From the NCBI RefSeq assembly GCF_025464955.1, contig NZ_JAODNM010000094.1, forward strand, positions 1 through 64,000: a stretch of DNA of 64,000 bases, in the 5' to 3' direction. Below the pieces are notes generated by a model that was given only the letters and a program-made list of their open reading frames with translations, was not told the origin of the DNA and did not search any database. The position numbers and the translations under genes were made by a program. Origin of the DNA: Amycolatopsis sp. GTDB lineage: Bacteria; Actinomycetota; Actinomycetes; Mycobacteriales; Pseudonocardiaceae. Every line of letters starts with the position of its first letter. The stretch's first letter is position 1. Of this stretch, positions 16,912 to 28,581 are shown in pieces.

Positions 16912-16948
16912 TGACCCATCCCCTTTTTCGCGGCAAGGAGTGGCGTAC

Positions 16949-18001
16949 ATGGGCGAGACCCACAGGATCCGGTTCGAACCGGTCGGCATCGACATCGAGG
17001 CGGACGAGGACGAAACGATCCTCGACGCGGCGTTCCGGCAGGGCGTCATGCTGATGCACGGATGCAAGGAAGGGCAGTGCTCGGCGTGTAAGTCCTTCCT
17101 GCTGGAGGGCGACCTCCAGATGGACCGGTACTCCACCTTCGCGTTGGCCGACTACGAGAGCGAAGAAGGTTACGTCCTGCTCTGCCGGGGACACGCCTAC
17201 AGCGATCTCGAAATCGAACTGGTCAACTACGACGAGGACATGATCCGCTCGGGTCTGCCGGTCGTCAGCGCGGCTACCGAGGTCGAGTCGATCACCCCGC
17301 TGACGCACGACATCTCGTTGCTGCGGCTGAAGATCACCGAGGACGCGGGGCTGCGGTTCCACCCCGGGCAGTACGTGGACATCGCGATCCCCGGCACCGA
17401 GGAGCACCGCTCGTTCTCGATGGCCAACATCACCGTGGCCGACGGGGTCCTCGAGTTCATCATCAAGCGGTATCCCGGCGGCAAGTTCTCGGGCCTGCTC
17501 GAAGGGACGCTGCAGCCCGGCGACCCGCTCAAGGTGACTGGCCCGTACGGGACGTTCACCCTGCGGGTCAGCTCGGACCGCCGGCTGGTCTTCGTCGGGG
17601 GTGGCGCCGGGATGTCCCCCATCCTGTCGCTGCTCGGGCAGATGGCCGAAAGCGGGAACGAACGGGAAGCCGTCTACTACTACGGAGCGCGCACGGAAGC
17701 CGATCTCTTCCACGCCGAGGAAATGGCGCAGCTCGCCGAACGACTCCCGAAGTTCCGGTTCGTGCCGTGCCTTTCCGAGTCCTGGCCGGATGGCTGGCCA
17801 GGCGATGGCGTCGAAGGCGAAACCGGGCTGGTCACTCAGGTTCTCGAGCGCTGCGAAGAGAACCTGACCGACTGCGACGTCTATCTGTGCGGCCCGCCGC
17901 CCATGATCGACGCCGCGTTGCCGCTGCTGGAAGCCCTGGGCGTGCCCAAGGAGCAGATCTTCTACGACAAGTTCACGATCACCGCCGCCGCCGAAGCCTG
18001 A
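16949..18001 (+). CDS. prmB: Propane monooxygenase reductase
   Basis: 350 aa FAD/[2Fe-2S] oxidoreductase that passes electrons from NAD(P)H to the diiron hydroxylase. ATG 16949 lies 8 nt after AAGGAG. The plant-type ferredoxin domain has Cys39, Cys44, Cys47 and Cys79 (GCKEGQCSACK ... LLCRGH). The FAD motif is HRSFSMAN, and the NAD(P) domain starts at VFVGGGAGMSPILS and ends with CGPPPMIDAA. Gene order prmA-prmB-prmC-prmD matches Rhodococcus prm and mycobacterial mim clusters. TGA at 17999. Confidence 0.95.
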   Translation: MGETHRIRFEPVGIDIEADEDETILDAAFRQGVMLMHGCKEGQCSACKSFLLEGDLQMDRYSTFALADYESEEGYVLLCRGHAYSDLEIELVNYDEDMIRSGLPVVSAATEVESITPLTHDISLLRLKITEDAGLRFHPGQYVDIAIPGTEEHRSFSMANITVADGVLEFIIKRYPGGKFSGLLEGTLQPGDPLKVTGPYGTFTLRVSSDRRLVFVGGGAGMSPILSLLGQMAESGNEREAVYYYGARTEADLFHAEEMAQLAERLPKFRFVPCLSESWPDGWPGDGVEGETGLVTQVLERCEENLTDCDVYLCGPPPMIDAALPLLEALGVPKEQIFYDKFTITAAAEA

Positions 18002-18048
18002 CAGCGCGGCAGTTCTCCACCAACGTTCACACACAGAGAGGTGTGCTC

Positions 18049-19155
18049 ATGGTCAGCGCGGAAAAAGTCCAACCGCAGAGCTTCCCGAAGCCGGAATTCA
18101 CCGGTGCCGAAGCGGGCCTGCTCGACTTCCCGAGCTCGAAGAGCCGCAGTTACAACTATTTCAAGCCGAAGAAGCTGCGCGCGACGATGTACGAAGACGT
18201 CACGATGGACGTCCAGCCGGACCCTGAGCGGCACCTCAGCCAGGGCTGGCTCTACGGGTTCGCGAACAGCCCCGGTGGCTACCCGCCGGAGTGGACCGCG
18301 GTCAAGTCCACGGACTGGCACCTGTTCCTCGACCCCAACGAGGAATGGGAACAGACGATCTACCGCAACAACGCCAACACGGTGCGGCAGATCGAGCGGA
18401 CCCTGAGCAACGCGAAGGCCGCCGGCGCCTACAAGCACTGGACGCCGAGCTGGACCAAGTTCGTGGAGAACCACGTCGGCGCGTGGATGCACGCCGAGCA
18501 CGGTCTCGGGATGCACGTGTTCATGTCCGAGCAGCGGTCCGCCCCGACGAACATGATCAACAATGCGATCGCCGTCAACTGCGTGCACAAGCTGCGGTTC
18601 GCCCAGGACCTGGCGCTGTACAACCTGGACCTGTCGGAGTCGGAGATCGAGTTCGACGGCTCGGCGCACAAGGCGTCGTGGCAGTCCGCGCCGGTGTGGC
18701 AGGGCGTCCGCGAGAACGTGGAGCGGCTCACCGCCATCGGTGACTGGGCCGAATCCCTGTTCGCCGCCAACGTCGTGTTCGAGTCGCTGGTCGGGTCGCT
18801 GTTCCGCAGCCATCTGGTGATGCAGATCGCCGCCCGCAACGGTGACTACGTCACCCCGACCGTGGTGGGCGCCGGCGAGCACGACTACGACCGGGATCGC
18901 CGCTACAGCAAGGTGTTGTTCGCCATGCTGACCGCCGACGAGCAGCACGGTGAGGCCAACAAGGAGACCATGCAGGGCTGGATGGACACCTGGGTCCCGA
19001 TCAGCGTGCAAGCCGCGCGCGAGCTGCAGCCCATCTGGTCTCAGCCGCACGAAAAGGTCGTCACCTTCGCGGAGTCCTGGGAAGCGGCGCTGACCGGATT
19101 CCGGACTCTGCTGTCCGATCTCAACCTCTCCGAGCCGAAGGGACTGGACCTGTGA
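18049..19155 (+). CDS. prmC: Propane monooxygenase, hydroxylase small (beta) subunit
   Basis: 368 aa structural partner of PrmA, homologous in fold but without the iron ligands. ATG 18049 follows CAGAGAGG. Family marks are [33 protein letters not shown] in the N-terminal arm and the helical core with [38 protein letters not shown] occupies the place of the second ligand helix. The gene starts 47 nt after prmB and overlaps prmD by 4 nt, which secures beta and coupling protein synthesis together. Confidence 0.95.
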   Translation: MVSAEKVQPQSFPKPEFTGAEAGLLDFPSSKSRSYNYFKPKKLRATMYEDVTMDVQPDPERHLSQGWLYGFANSPGGYPPEWTAVKSTDWHLFLDPNEEWEQTIYRNNANTVRQIERTLSNAKAAGAYKHWTPSWTKFVENHVGAWMHAEHGLGMHVFMSEQRSAPTNMINNAIAVNCVHKLRFAQDLALYNLDLSESEIEFDGSAHKASWQSAPVWQGVRENVERLTAIGDWAESLFAANVVFESLVGSLFRSHLVMQIAARNGDYVTPTVVGAGEHDYDRDRRYSKVLFAMLTADEQHGEANKETMQGWMDTWVPISVQAARELQPIWSQPHEKVVTFAESWEAALTGFRTLLSDLNLSEPKGLDL

Positions 19156-19502
19156 CCGCGAGCAGGCAGTACGAGGTCAACCGCACTTCCTCGAACATGT
19201 GCGGCGTGACGCTGATGAACAACCAGAACGGGTACGTGGTCGCGGAGGTCATGCGCGGCAAGGAAGGCGTCGAAGTCGCCGAGTACCCCTCGATGATCCG
19301 GGTGGACGGCAAGAACAAGGTCGTCTTCAACTGGGACGAGATCTCCGAGGCCATCGGCTTCGAGTTCGCCCAGCCCGACTTCGAAGAGATCATGTCGACC
19401 CACTACGGCCGCATGGTTCATCTCGACGACGAGACAGTCCTCTTCGCCAACCCGGAGGACGCCGCGGAGTACATCGACTTCGACCTCAAGGTCATCGACT
19501 AG
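19152..19502 (+). CDS. prmD: Propane monooxygenase coupling (effector) protein
   Basis: 116 aa cofactor-free regulatory protein of the MmoB/DmpM family, which docks on the hydroxylase and couples NADH use to substrate oxidation. GTG 19152 overlaps the prmC stop (GTGA). [39 protein letters not shown] is the conserved core, followed by the helix [10 protein letters not shown] and the [14 protein letters not shown] segment. Length and placement fit prmD/mimD. The next gene starts 94 nt later behind a second hairpin. Confidence 0.94.
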   Translation: MTASRQYEVNRTSSNMCGVTLMNNQNGYVVAEVMRGKEGVEVAEYPSMIRVDGKNKVVFNWDEISEAIGFEFAQPDFEEIMSTHYGRMVHLDDETVLFANPEDAAEYIDFDLKVID

Positions 19503-19531
19503 TCGGTAGCGGTATCCGAACTGATGTGCCC

Positions 19532-19560
19532 GGGGCCGCGGTGCCCGTTCCCGCGGCCCC
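19532..19560 (+). other. Intercistronic hairpin after prmD
   Basis: GGGGCCGCGG (19532-19541) pairs exactly with CCGCGGCCCC (19551-19560) over a 9-nt loop. It separates the four monooxygenase genes from the amidohydrolase and accessory genes. It could attenuate readthrough or mark the 3' end of a prm-only transcript. Confidence 0.6.
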
Positions 19561-19596
19561 ACCCCTAAACCCGCGACGTAGAACAGAGGTAGGAAT

Positions 19597-20637
19597 ATGT
19601 ACACGAAGGACGGCGAGAACTACTTTGTCGTGGACAGCCACGTGCACTTCTGGGACGGTAGCCCGGCCAACCAGCTGAACCGGTACGGCAAGGGCTTCAT
19701 TGAGTGCTTCTACGACTACCACCGCAACCTGAGCCCGTCGGAATGGGTCTGGACGCTGGAGAAGTTCGGCAAGTACTCCGAAGAGACGATGCTCCACGAC
19801 CTGTTCGAAACGGGCTACGTCGACAAGGCGATCTTCCAGCCCACCTATCTCTCCGACTTCTACGTCAACGGGTTCAACACCACCGAGGACGACGGCGCCG
19901 TCGCCGAACGCAACCCCGGCAAGTTCATCGTCAACGGCGCTTTCGACCCGCGTGACGGCGAAGCCGGCCTCGACGACTTGGCGAAGCTCGCCCAACGGTG
20001 GAACCTCAAGGGCGTCAAGCTCTACACCGCCGAATGGAAGGGTGACTCCAAGGGCTGGAAGCTGTCCGACCCCTGGGCGTACCGCTACCTGGAGAAGTGC
20101 CAGGAGCTCGGCATCAAGAACGTCCATGTCCACAAGGGACCGACGATCTACCCGCTGAACCGCGACGCCTTCGACGTCGCCGATGTCGACGAGGCCGCCA
20201 GTGCGTTCCCGGACCTCAACTTCATCGTCGAGCACGTCGGCCTGCCGCGGCTGGAGGACTTCTGCTGGATCGCCACGCAGGAGCCGAACGTCTACGGCGG
20301 GCTCGCCGTCGCGATGCCGTTCATCCACACCCGGCCGCGGTACTTCGCGCAGATCATCGGGGAACTCCTGTACTGGCTGGACGAAAACCGCATCACCTTC
20401 GCCAGCGACTACGCGATCTGGAGCCCGAAGTGGCTCGTCGAGGCCTTTGTGGACTTCCAGATTCCCGAGGACATGCAGTCCGAGTACGGTGTGCTGACCC
20501 CGGACATCAAGCGGAAGATCCTCGGTCTCAACGCCGCGGCGCTCTACGACATCGAAGTGCCCGCCGAGGCGCAGGCGTCCAGCGCGCCCGTGGACAGCGG
20601 CGAGGCGGTGGGTTCGGCCCCGAAGGTACCGGCATGA
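19597..20637 (+). CDS. Amidohydrolase-2 family protein of the prm cluster
   Basis: 346 aa TIM-barrel metal enzyme. ATG 19597 follows AGAGGTAGGA. The HxH metal site is DSHVHFW (His15, His17), with further ligands in VHVHKGP and EHVGLPR and the terminal aspartate in FASDYAIW. Related enzymes are decarboxylases or hydrolases such as ACMS decarboxylase. This gene is a constant member of prm/mim clusters in Rhodococcus and Mycobacterium; its substrate there is uncertain, and a role in acetone or 2-propanol handling or in enzyme maturation has no proof. The last 25 residues are Ala/Ser-rich and probably disordered. It overlaps the next gene by 4 nt. Confidence 0.88.
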   Translation: MYTKDGENYFVVDSHVHFWDGSPANQLNRYGKGFIECFYDYHRNLSPSEWVWTLEKFGKYSEETMLHDLFETGYVDKAIFQPTYLSDFYVNGFNTTEDDGAVAERNPGKFIVNGAFDPRDGEAGLDDLAKLAQRWNLKGVKLYTAEWKGDSKGWKLSDPWAYRYLEKCQELGIKNVHVHKGPTIYPLNRDAFDVADVDEAASAFPDLNFIVEHVGLPRLEDFCWIATQEPNVYGGLAVAMPFIHTRPRYFAQIIGELLYWLDENRITFASDYAIWSPKWLVEAFVDFQIPEDMQSEYGVLTPDIKRKILGLNAAALYDIEVPAEAQASSAPVDSGEAVGSAPKVPA

Positions 20638-21373
20638 CTACCACCCAGGAATCCTTGACCGCTCAGACGAATGAAGAACTTGCGGTCCGGGCGTGGGCGG
20701 CGCTGGGTACGGTCGTCGATCCCGAACTCGGTGAGCCGATCACCGATCTCGGTTTCGTCACCGCGCTCAGTGTGGTCCCGCCCGGGGGCGGCGGACAGGA
20801 AGTTCATGTCCTGCTTCGGTTGCCGACCTATTTCTGCGCGCCCAACTTCGCCTACCTCATGGTCGCCGACGCGCATGACGCGATCCTCGGCCTGGACGAT
20901 GTCGACAGCGTGAAGGTCGAGCTCCAGGATCATTTCGCCTCGGCGGAGATCAACGCCGGGGTGGCCGCCAGCAACGGGTTCACGGACGCCTTTCCGGGCG
21001 AAGCGACGTCGGAGCTGAACGAGCTCCGGCTGACGTTCCAGCGCAAAACTCACTTGGCCTGCCTGGAACGCACCTGTCGCCGTTTGATCGCGGCAGGTTG
21101 GCAGATCGACGCGCTCGCGGACACGAAGCTCGCCGACGTGCCGCCGTCGCACGAGTTCGACAGCCTGATGCGCCGACGTGCCGAACTCGGGTTGCCGACC
21201 GGTCCGGAGTCGCCGCTGTTCGTCGAGGAAGACGGTGTCGGGGTCTCGGCCGAACAGCTGCCGGCGCGACTGCGGTTCGCCAAGGCGGTCCGGGTCAGCA
21301 TCGACGGCAACGCCGGGCTTTGCCGTGGGCTGCTGAAGACCCGCTATGACCGGATGGCGAAGGAAGGTCAGTC

Positions 21374-21377
<4 letters not shown>
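20634..21377 (+). CDS. MIP18/DUF59 (PaaD-like) protein of the prm cluster
   Basis: 247 aa from ATG 20634, translationally coupled on both sides by ATGA overlaps. Residues about 15-115 form a MIP18/PaaD-like iron-sulfur assembly domain: AWAALGTVVDPELGEPITDLGFV ... HVLLRLPTYFCAPNFAYLM. The C-terminal half (HLACLERTCRRLIAAGWQIDALADTKLADV...) is specific to alkane/propane monooxygenase clusters. The domain type suggests help in building the diiron centre or the reductase cluster; that is inference from family and neighbourhood. No signal peptide or membrane segment. Confidence 0.82.
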
Positions 21378-24087
<2,710 letters not shown>

Positions 24088-24105
24088 GCGCCTGGTCACC
24101 TCGGG

Positions 24106-24149
24106 TCGTGAGTGTTCCCGCCGGTTCTCAGAGGCCGGAACACTCACGA
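24106..24149 (+). terminator. Inverted repeat after the prm operon
   Basis: TCGTGAGTGTTCC (24106-24118) and GGAACACTCACGA (24137-24149) are complementary over 13 bp around an 18-nt loop, 19 nt after the GroEL stop. It is the likely end of the prm transcript. Confidence 0.6.
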
Positions 24150-24257
24150 GTCCGAGCAGTGGGGGCACAGCTCGATCGCGGGTGAATCGGCACCACGCGG
24201 TGGGGTCGTCCGTGGGCTCCGGGTGAGTCGCGGCGCCCGGTCCCACGGCCGAAACAC

Positions 24258-24309
24258 CGGCTCGGAGGACCTTTCGTCCCGTGCATCGTCGAAAAGGTCC
24301 CCCGAGCCG
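24258..24309 (+). other. Long hairpin upstream of the MoxR gene
   Basis: CGGCTCGG-A-GGACCTTT (24258-24274) pairs with AAAGGTCC-C-CCGAGCCG (24293-24309) with one mismatch in 17, leaving a loop of 18 nt. It ends about 50 nt before the MoxR start. It may be a leader structure or a terminator protecting the gene from prm readthrough. Confidence 0.5.
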
Positions 24310-24358
24310 TTTCTCTCACTCACGGAGTCAGTCCGGAAACGCCACTAAGATGGTCGGC

Positions 24359-25255
24359 ATGGGTGCGCACGTGAGCGGGACCGGGTTCTTCGCGTCGGTG
24401 GACGAGGTGTCCGAGCGGCTGGCCGACGTCGGCTACCTGGCGTCGACAGCGGTGGCGACGACCGTGTTCCTCGCCGACCGCCTCGGCAAGCCGCTGCTGG
24501 TCGAAGGCCCGGCCGGGGTCGGCAAGACCGAACTGGCCAAGGCCGTCGCCGCCGCGACCGGCTCTGGGCTCGTCCGGCTGCAGTGCTATGAGGGCGTCGA
24601 CGAGTCGCGGGCCCTGTACGAGTGGAACCACGCCAAGCAGCTGCTGCGCATCACCGCCGGCCGCGACGAGAGCTGGGACGAGGCGCGGAACGACATCTTC
24701 AGCGAGGAGTTCCTGCTCCCGCGTCCGTTGCTGACCGCGATCCGGCGCACCGAGCCGACCGTCCTGCTCATCGACGAGACCGACAAGGCCGACGTCGAGG
24801 TCGAAGGCCTGCTGCTGGAGGTCCTCGGCGACTTCCAGGTCACCGTGCCCGAGCTGGGCACCATCGTCGCGACCCGGCAGCCGTTCGTCGTGCTGACCTC
24901 CAACGCCACCCGCGAGCTGTCCGAAGCGCTGCGGCGCCGATGCCTGTTCCTGCACATCGACTTCCCCGATCCCGAGCTGGAACGTGCGATCGTCCGGCTC
25001 AAGGTCGACGGGATCGACGACGTCCTGGCCGACTCCGTGGTCCGCGTGATCACCGCGCTGCGCGCGATGGAGCTGCGCAAGGTGCCGTCGGTGGCCGAGA
25101 CCATCGACTGGGCCCGCACGCTGCTGGCGCTCGGGGCGGACACCCTCGACGAGGCCGTGGTGACGGCCAGCCTCGGCGTGATCCTCAAGCATCAGGACGA
25201 CGTTACGAAGGCGGGTAAACAACTGCAGCTCGACAGGGTGTTGGGAGCCCCGTGA
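24359..25255 (+). CDS. MoxR-type AAA+ ATPase (CoxD-like)
   Basis: 298 aa from ATG 24359; ATG 24350 is an equal choice, since neither has a clear ribosome site. Walker A is EGPAGVGKTEL, Walker B VLLIDETDKAD, sensor 1 VLTSNATRELSEALRRRC. MoxR ATPases remodel and mature metalloenzymes together with a VWA protein, which is encoded right behind with a 4-nt overlap. The pair resembles CoxD/CoxE of carbon monoxide dehydrogenase clusters. No cox genes are in the window; the nearest metalloenzyme is the prm system. Confidence 0.87.
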   Translation: MGAHVSGTGFFASVDEVSERLADVGYLASTAVATTVFLADRLGKPLLVEGPAGVGKTELAKAVAAATGSGLVRLQCYEGVDESRALYEWNHAKQLLRITAGRDESWDEARNDIFSEEFLLPRPLLTAIRRTEPTVLLIDETDKADVEVEGLLLEVLGDFQVTVPELGTIVATRQPFVVLTSNATRELSEALRRRCLFLHIDFPDPELERAIVRLKVDGIDDVLADSVVRVITALRAMELRKVPSVAETIDWARTLLALGADTLDEAVVTASLGVILKHQDDVTKAGKQLQLDRVLGAP

Positions 25256-26652
25256 AAGAGCAGGAAGCCGGCGAGCAGGAAGCCGGCCTCCCCGAGCGGC
25301 TCACGGAGTTCGTCCGCACGCTGCGTTCCCAGGGCATCCCTGCGGGGCCGAGTGAGACCGTCGACGCCGCCGCCGCGCTCGAGGTGCTCGGGCTCGACGA
25401 CCGCGAGCAGATGCGGGAGGGTCTGGCGGCCGCGCTCGTCCGGCGGGGCGGCCAGCGCGCGGTGTTCGACGCGACCTTCGACCTGTACTTCCCGCTCGGC
25501 ATCGGTGCCCGCGAGCAGACACGTGAAGGTTCCACGAGTCGCGACCACCTGCGTGAGGAGCTCGCCGCGGCGCTCGCTGCGAACGACGAAGCCGCGATGG
25601 CCCAGCTCGCCGCCATGGCCGTCGACGAACTGGGCCGGTACGGCGTCGGACAAGGCCCGGGGTCGGGTTCCGGCACCGGCTGGTCGGCGCACCAGACGCT
25701 CGAACGCCTGCAGCCGCAGACTTTGTTGGTGCGCGTCCTCACGCAGATGCAGGGACTGGCCGAAGCGGAGTCGTTCACCGACCGCCTCGACCGCGAGGAG
25801 ATCCGACGCCGGATCGAGAGCTTCCGCGGTTTGGTCCGCGGGGAGGCCCGACGCCGGGCCGCGGAGCTGCGTGGGCGCGAGCGTGTCGCCCGGCATGCCA
25901 TCCCGCCCGCCGCGGACAGGGTCGACTTCCTCGTCGCGAGCCGGAGCCAGCTGGCGGATCTGCGCCGTGCGGTGTACCCGCTGTCCCGCAAGCTCGCGAC
26001 GCGGCTCGCCGCGCGCCGCCGCCGGACCAGCCGCGGTCGGATCGACCTGCGCCGGACATTGCGGCGGTCGTTGTCCACCGGCGGTGTCCCGTTGCGCCCG
26101 GCGTTCCGCCAGCGTCGGCCGGGGCGGCCGGAAATCGTGCTGCTGTGCGACATGTCCGGCTCGGTCGCCGGTTTCGCGAACTTCACCATGCTGCTGGTGC
26201 AGGCCCTCCATGACCAGTTCAGCAAGATCCGGGTGTTCGCCTTCATCGACTCGACCGACGAGATCACGCACCTGGTGACCGGCGGCGACGCCGACCCACA
26301 GGCGCTCGGCGGCCGCGTGCTCACCGAAGCGGAACTGTCCAAATGGGACGGCCACAGCGACTACGGCACCGCCTTGCGCGAGTTCACCGAGCGTTATCTC
26401 GACGCCGTCGGCCCGCGCACGTCGGTGCTGATCCTGGGCGACGCCCGCACCAACGGCGGTGATCCGAACCTGGACGCACTGCGCCGGATCGTCGGGCGCG
26501 CGCGGCACGCGTACTGGCTGAACCCCGAGCGCACGTCGCTGTGGCCGACCGGTGATTCGGCCGCGATCGCCTACGCGGACATCGTCGAAATGCACGAATG
26601 CCGTAATGTAGAACAACTGGGTGGGCTGGTCACCAAACTGCTCCCTGTCTGA
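25252..26652 (+). CDS. VWA-domain protein (CoxE-like), MoxR partner
   Basis: 466 aa. GTG 25252 overlaps the MoxR stop. The N-terminal half (FVRTLRSQGIPAGPSETVDAAAALEVL ... FDLYF) is the helical CoxE region; the C-terminal half is a von Willebrand A domain with the MIDAS metal site DMSGSVAGF and the later Thr/Asp residues around DYGTALREF and ILGDARTNGGDP. It pairs with the ATPase as a chaperone or adaptor. A run of Arg-rich sequence (AARRRRTSRGRIDLRRTLRR) precedes the VWA domain. Client protein unknown. Confidence 0.85.
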   Translation: MKEQEAGEQEAGLPERLTEFVRTLRSQGIPAGPSETVDAAAALEVLGLDDREQMREGLAAALVRRGGQRAVFDATFDLYFPLGIGAREQTREGSTSRDHLREELAAALAANDEAAMAQLAAMAVDELGRYGVGQGPGSGSGTGWSAHQTLERLQPQTLLVRVLTQMQGLAEAESFTDRLDREEIRRRIESFRGLVRGEARRRAAELRGRERVARHAIPPAADRVDFLVASRSQLADLRRAVYPLSRKLATRLAARRRRTSRGRIDLRRTLRRSLSTGGVPLRPAFRQRRPGRPEIVLLCDMSGSVAGFANFTMLLVQALHDQFSKIRVFAFIDSTDEITHLVTGGDADPQALGGRVLTEAELSKWDGHSDYGTALREFTERYLDAVGPRTSVLILGDARTNGGDPNLDALRRIVGRARHAYWLNPERTSLWPTGDSAAIAYADIVEMHECRNVEQLGGLVTKLLPV

Positions 26653-26719
26653 AGCGCTCCCGGCGGACGGATTTCGCCGAGAGCCGCGCACTCCATAACT
26701 GAACATTTGAGGAGCACTC

Positions 26720-27862
26720 GTGGGTCAGCTCACGCTGGGAGTCATGTCCCGGTCACGCAAGGAAAACGAGCACCGGTTACCGATCCACCCCCTTCACCTC
26801 GAGCGGATCGATCCCGAGCTGAAGGGCAGTGTCTACCTCGAACGCGGCTATGGTGAACGGTTCGGGTTGGCCGACAAACAGCTGGAGCAGCACGTCGCGG
26901 GTATCCGGCCCCGTGACCAGCTCATCGCGGAATGCGACGTCATCCTCCACCCGAAGCCGCAGCCCGAGGATCTCGCGGAGATGCGCAACGGACAGGTCCT
27001 CTGGGGCTGGCCGCACTGCGTGCAGGACGAGAAGATCACCCAGTTGGCCATCGACCGCAAGCTGACGCTGATCGCCTTCGAGGCGATGAACCACTGGACC
27101 GCCGAGGGCTGGTTCAGCCTGCACGTCTTCCACAAGAACAACGAGCTCGCCGGGTACTGTTCGGTAATCCACGGGCTGGAGTCCATCGGGTCCACCGGCG
27201 ACTACGGCCGCCGCCTGCGTGCCGCCGTGATCGGCTTCGGCGCGACGGCGCGCGGCGCGGTGACGGCCTTGCGCGCACACGGCGTCCACGACGTCCACAT
27301 CCTGACCAACCGCGACGTCACGGCGGTGGCTTCCCCGATCCACGCGGCCAGCATCGTGCAGTTCGACCACGACGACGCCGACCCGCGCCGCACACACGCG
27401 CAGTACGAGGGCGAGCGCGTGCCGATCGCGGAGTTCCTTTCCGGCTTCGACATCGTCGTGAACTGCGTGCTGCAGCAGCCTGACGCGCCGTTGACGTTCC
27501 TGGAGGAGAGCGACCTCGGCGCGTTCGCTCCGGGCAGCCTCATCATCGACGTCTCGTGCGACGAAGGCATGGGCTTCAGTTGGGCGCGCGCCACGACGTT
27601 CACCGAGCCGACCTTCACCGTCGGCGACAACGTCCAATACTACGGCGTCGACCACAGTCCGTCACTGCTGTGGAACTCGGCCACCTGGGAGATCAGCGAG
27701 GCGCTGCTGCCGCACCTCGGGACCGTGCTCGCGGGCCCGTCGGTGTGGAAGGACGACTCGGTCATCGCGAAGGCGATCGAGATCCACGACGGCGTCATCC
27801 AGAACCCGGCCATCCTGTCCTTCCAAGGCCGCTCCGCCACCTACCCCCACCTTCCCGTCTAG
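26720..27862 (+). CDS. Alanine dehydrogenase/PNT-fold NAD(P)-oxidoreductase, N5-(carboxyethyl)ornithine synthase-like
   Basis: 380 aa. GTG 26720 follows TGAGGAG. The N-terminal half carries the alanine dehydrogenase catalytic layout (SRKENEHRLPIHP, HPKPQPEDLAEM) and the Rossmann motif is AVIGFGATARGAVTAL near residue 172. The sequence GWPHCVQDEKITQLAIDRKLTLIAFEAMNHW resembles N5-(carboxyethyl)ornithine synthase, which condenses pyruvate with the side-chain amine of ornithine or lysine. The exact substrate is not certain; saccharopine or alanine dehydrogenase activity is less likely. It stands alone, with a perfect hairpin 17 nt after its stop. Confidence 0.7.
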   Translation: MGQLTLGVMSRSRKENEHRLPIHPLHLERIDPELKGSVYLERGYGERFGLADKQLEQHVAGIRPRDQLIAECDVILHPKPQPEDLAEMRNGQVLWGWPHCVQDEKITQLAIDRKLTLIAFEAMNHWTAEGWFSLHVFHKNNELAGYCSVIHGLESIGSTGDYGRRLRAAVIGFGATARGAVTALRAHGVHDVHILTNRDVTAVASPIHAASIVQFDHDDADPRRTHAQYEGERVPIAEFLSGFDIVVNCVLQQPDAPLTFLEESDLGAFAPGSLIIDVSCDEGMGFSWARATTFTEPTFTVGDNVQYYGVDHSPSLLWNSATWEISEALLPHLGTVLAGPSVWKDDSVIAKAIEIHDGVIQNPAILSFQGRSATYPHLPV

Positions 27863-27879
27863 CGAGGTGCTCACGCTCC

Positions 27880-27909
27880 CTACCGCAACTCGCCGTCGAG
27901 TTGCGGTAG
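27880..27909 (+). terminator. Perfect hairpin terminator
   Basis: CTACCGCAACTCG (27880-27892) and CGAGTTGCGGTAG (27897-27909) pair over 13 bp with a CCGT tetraloop. The inner part GCAACTCG-N4-CGAGTTGC recurs at 61501-61520 and, decayed, at 28084-28103. Confidence 0.75.
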
Positions 27910-27968
27910 TTGAGCCCTCAAGGAGGGCACAAAAGTGGCTCTTGTGTCGTATGTGTGCGGTCGCGAGC

Positions 27969-28065
27969 GTGGGACTCGACGTCCTGAGCGTGGGACTCGC
28001 GGTGCGCCCGGCGAGTCCCACACTCACCGACAGCGAGTCCCACGCTTACGGACCAGAGTCCCACG
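27969..28065. repeat. Cluster of CGTGGGACTCG repeats in both orientations
   Basis: GTGGGACTCG occurs directly at 27969 and 27990 and inverted (CGAGTCCCAC) at 28012 and 28034, with a decayed AGAGTCCCACG at 28056. The opposed copies can form alternative hairpins. The 299-nt gap 27863-28161 holds only these and the neighbouring repeats; no gene is seen. The same unit recurs at 44984-45029. Confidence 0.75.
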
Positions 28066-28080
28066 CCCGGTTCCGCCACC

Positions 28081-28157
28081 AGCGCAACTCGACGGCGAAT
28101 TGTGGTGGCAACGGCCCATACCTATGACCGAGGAGCGACAAAAGTACAAAAGTGCCC
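28081..28157. repeat. GCAACTCG hairpin remnant with CAAAAGTACAAAAGTG tail
   Basis: A decayed GCAACTCG-ACGG-CGAATTGT stem (28084-28103) is followed by AAAGTACAAAAGTGCCC at 28141-28157. The last 17 nt are identical to 60684-60700. Copies with the same pairing of stem and tail occur at 27884-27938 and 61500-61562. Confidence 0.6.
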
Positions 28158-28161
28158 GGGG

Positions 28162-28581
28162 TTAGAGGCCGAAGAGGCGGGAGAGGGCTTCGCGGGCGGT
28201 GGTGTCGCGGGCGGCGAGCTTGGTGAGGACGTCGGCGAGCACGGTCAGCCACTCGTCGACGCCGACCTCCTTGCGGCTGATCGCGACACCCCGGACGACC
28301 GAGCGCACCTCGGCCTTCACCCCGCCGTGCTTGGCGGCTGTCAGCTCGAGCAGCTTGTCGTCCGTGGTGACGCGCAGCGAGATCGGCTGCCCCTCGCGGC
28401 CGGCCACCCGGTCGGCCATGCTGCGGCGGCGGTCGATCTCGACCATGCCGGCCGGCAGCGCGTCGCCGAGGGTGTCGGAGAGGACCCTGGCGTAGGACTC
28501 GACGTCGGACCGGTCGGTCCGCAGCGCCGCGACCAGCAGGTGCAGGTCACCCATCGGCCCGAGGCCGGATTCGTCGGCCAT
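28162..28581 (-). CDS. Conserved actinobacterial protein linked to YbjQ genes
   Basis: 139 aa from ATG 28581, overlapping the stop of the upstream YbjQ gene by 4 nt. I do not recognise a named domain. The protein is mostly helical, soluble and Cys-free: GDLHLLVAALRTDRSDVESYARVLSDTLGDALPAGMVEIDRRRS followed by RVTTDDKLLELTA. It ends with a helical segment rich in Leu (LTVLADVLTKLAARDTTAREALSRLFGL). Translational coupling suggests that it acts together with the two double-YbjQ proteins. It may be an adaptor or oligomerisation partner; that is a guess. Confidence 0.75.
   Translation of the reverse strand: MADESGLGPMGDLHLLVAALRTDRSDVESYARVLSDTLGDALPAGMVEIDRRRSMADRVAGREGQPISLRVTTDDKLLELTAAKHGGVKAEVRSVVRGVAISRKEVGVDEWLTVLADVLTKLAARDTTAREALSRLFGL

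Noticed and set aside
14807-18034. 1075-codon open frame on the minus strand opposite prmA and prmB
   Set aside because: It runs across the mimR-prmA gap and antisense to two secure genes; its composition is the usual G/C shadow frame and no domain is recognisable.
27863-28161. Possible CRISPR-like array in the GTGGGACTCG region
   Set aside because: Units are only 10-11 nt, occur in both orientations and have irregular spacing; no cas gene is present.
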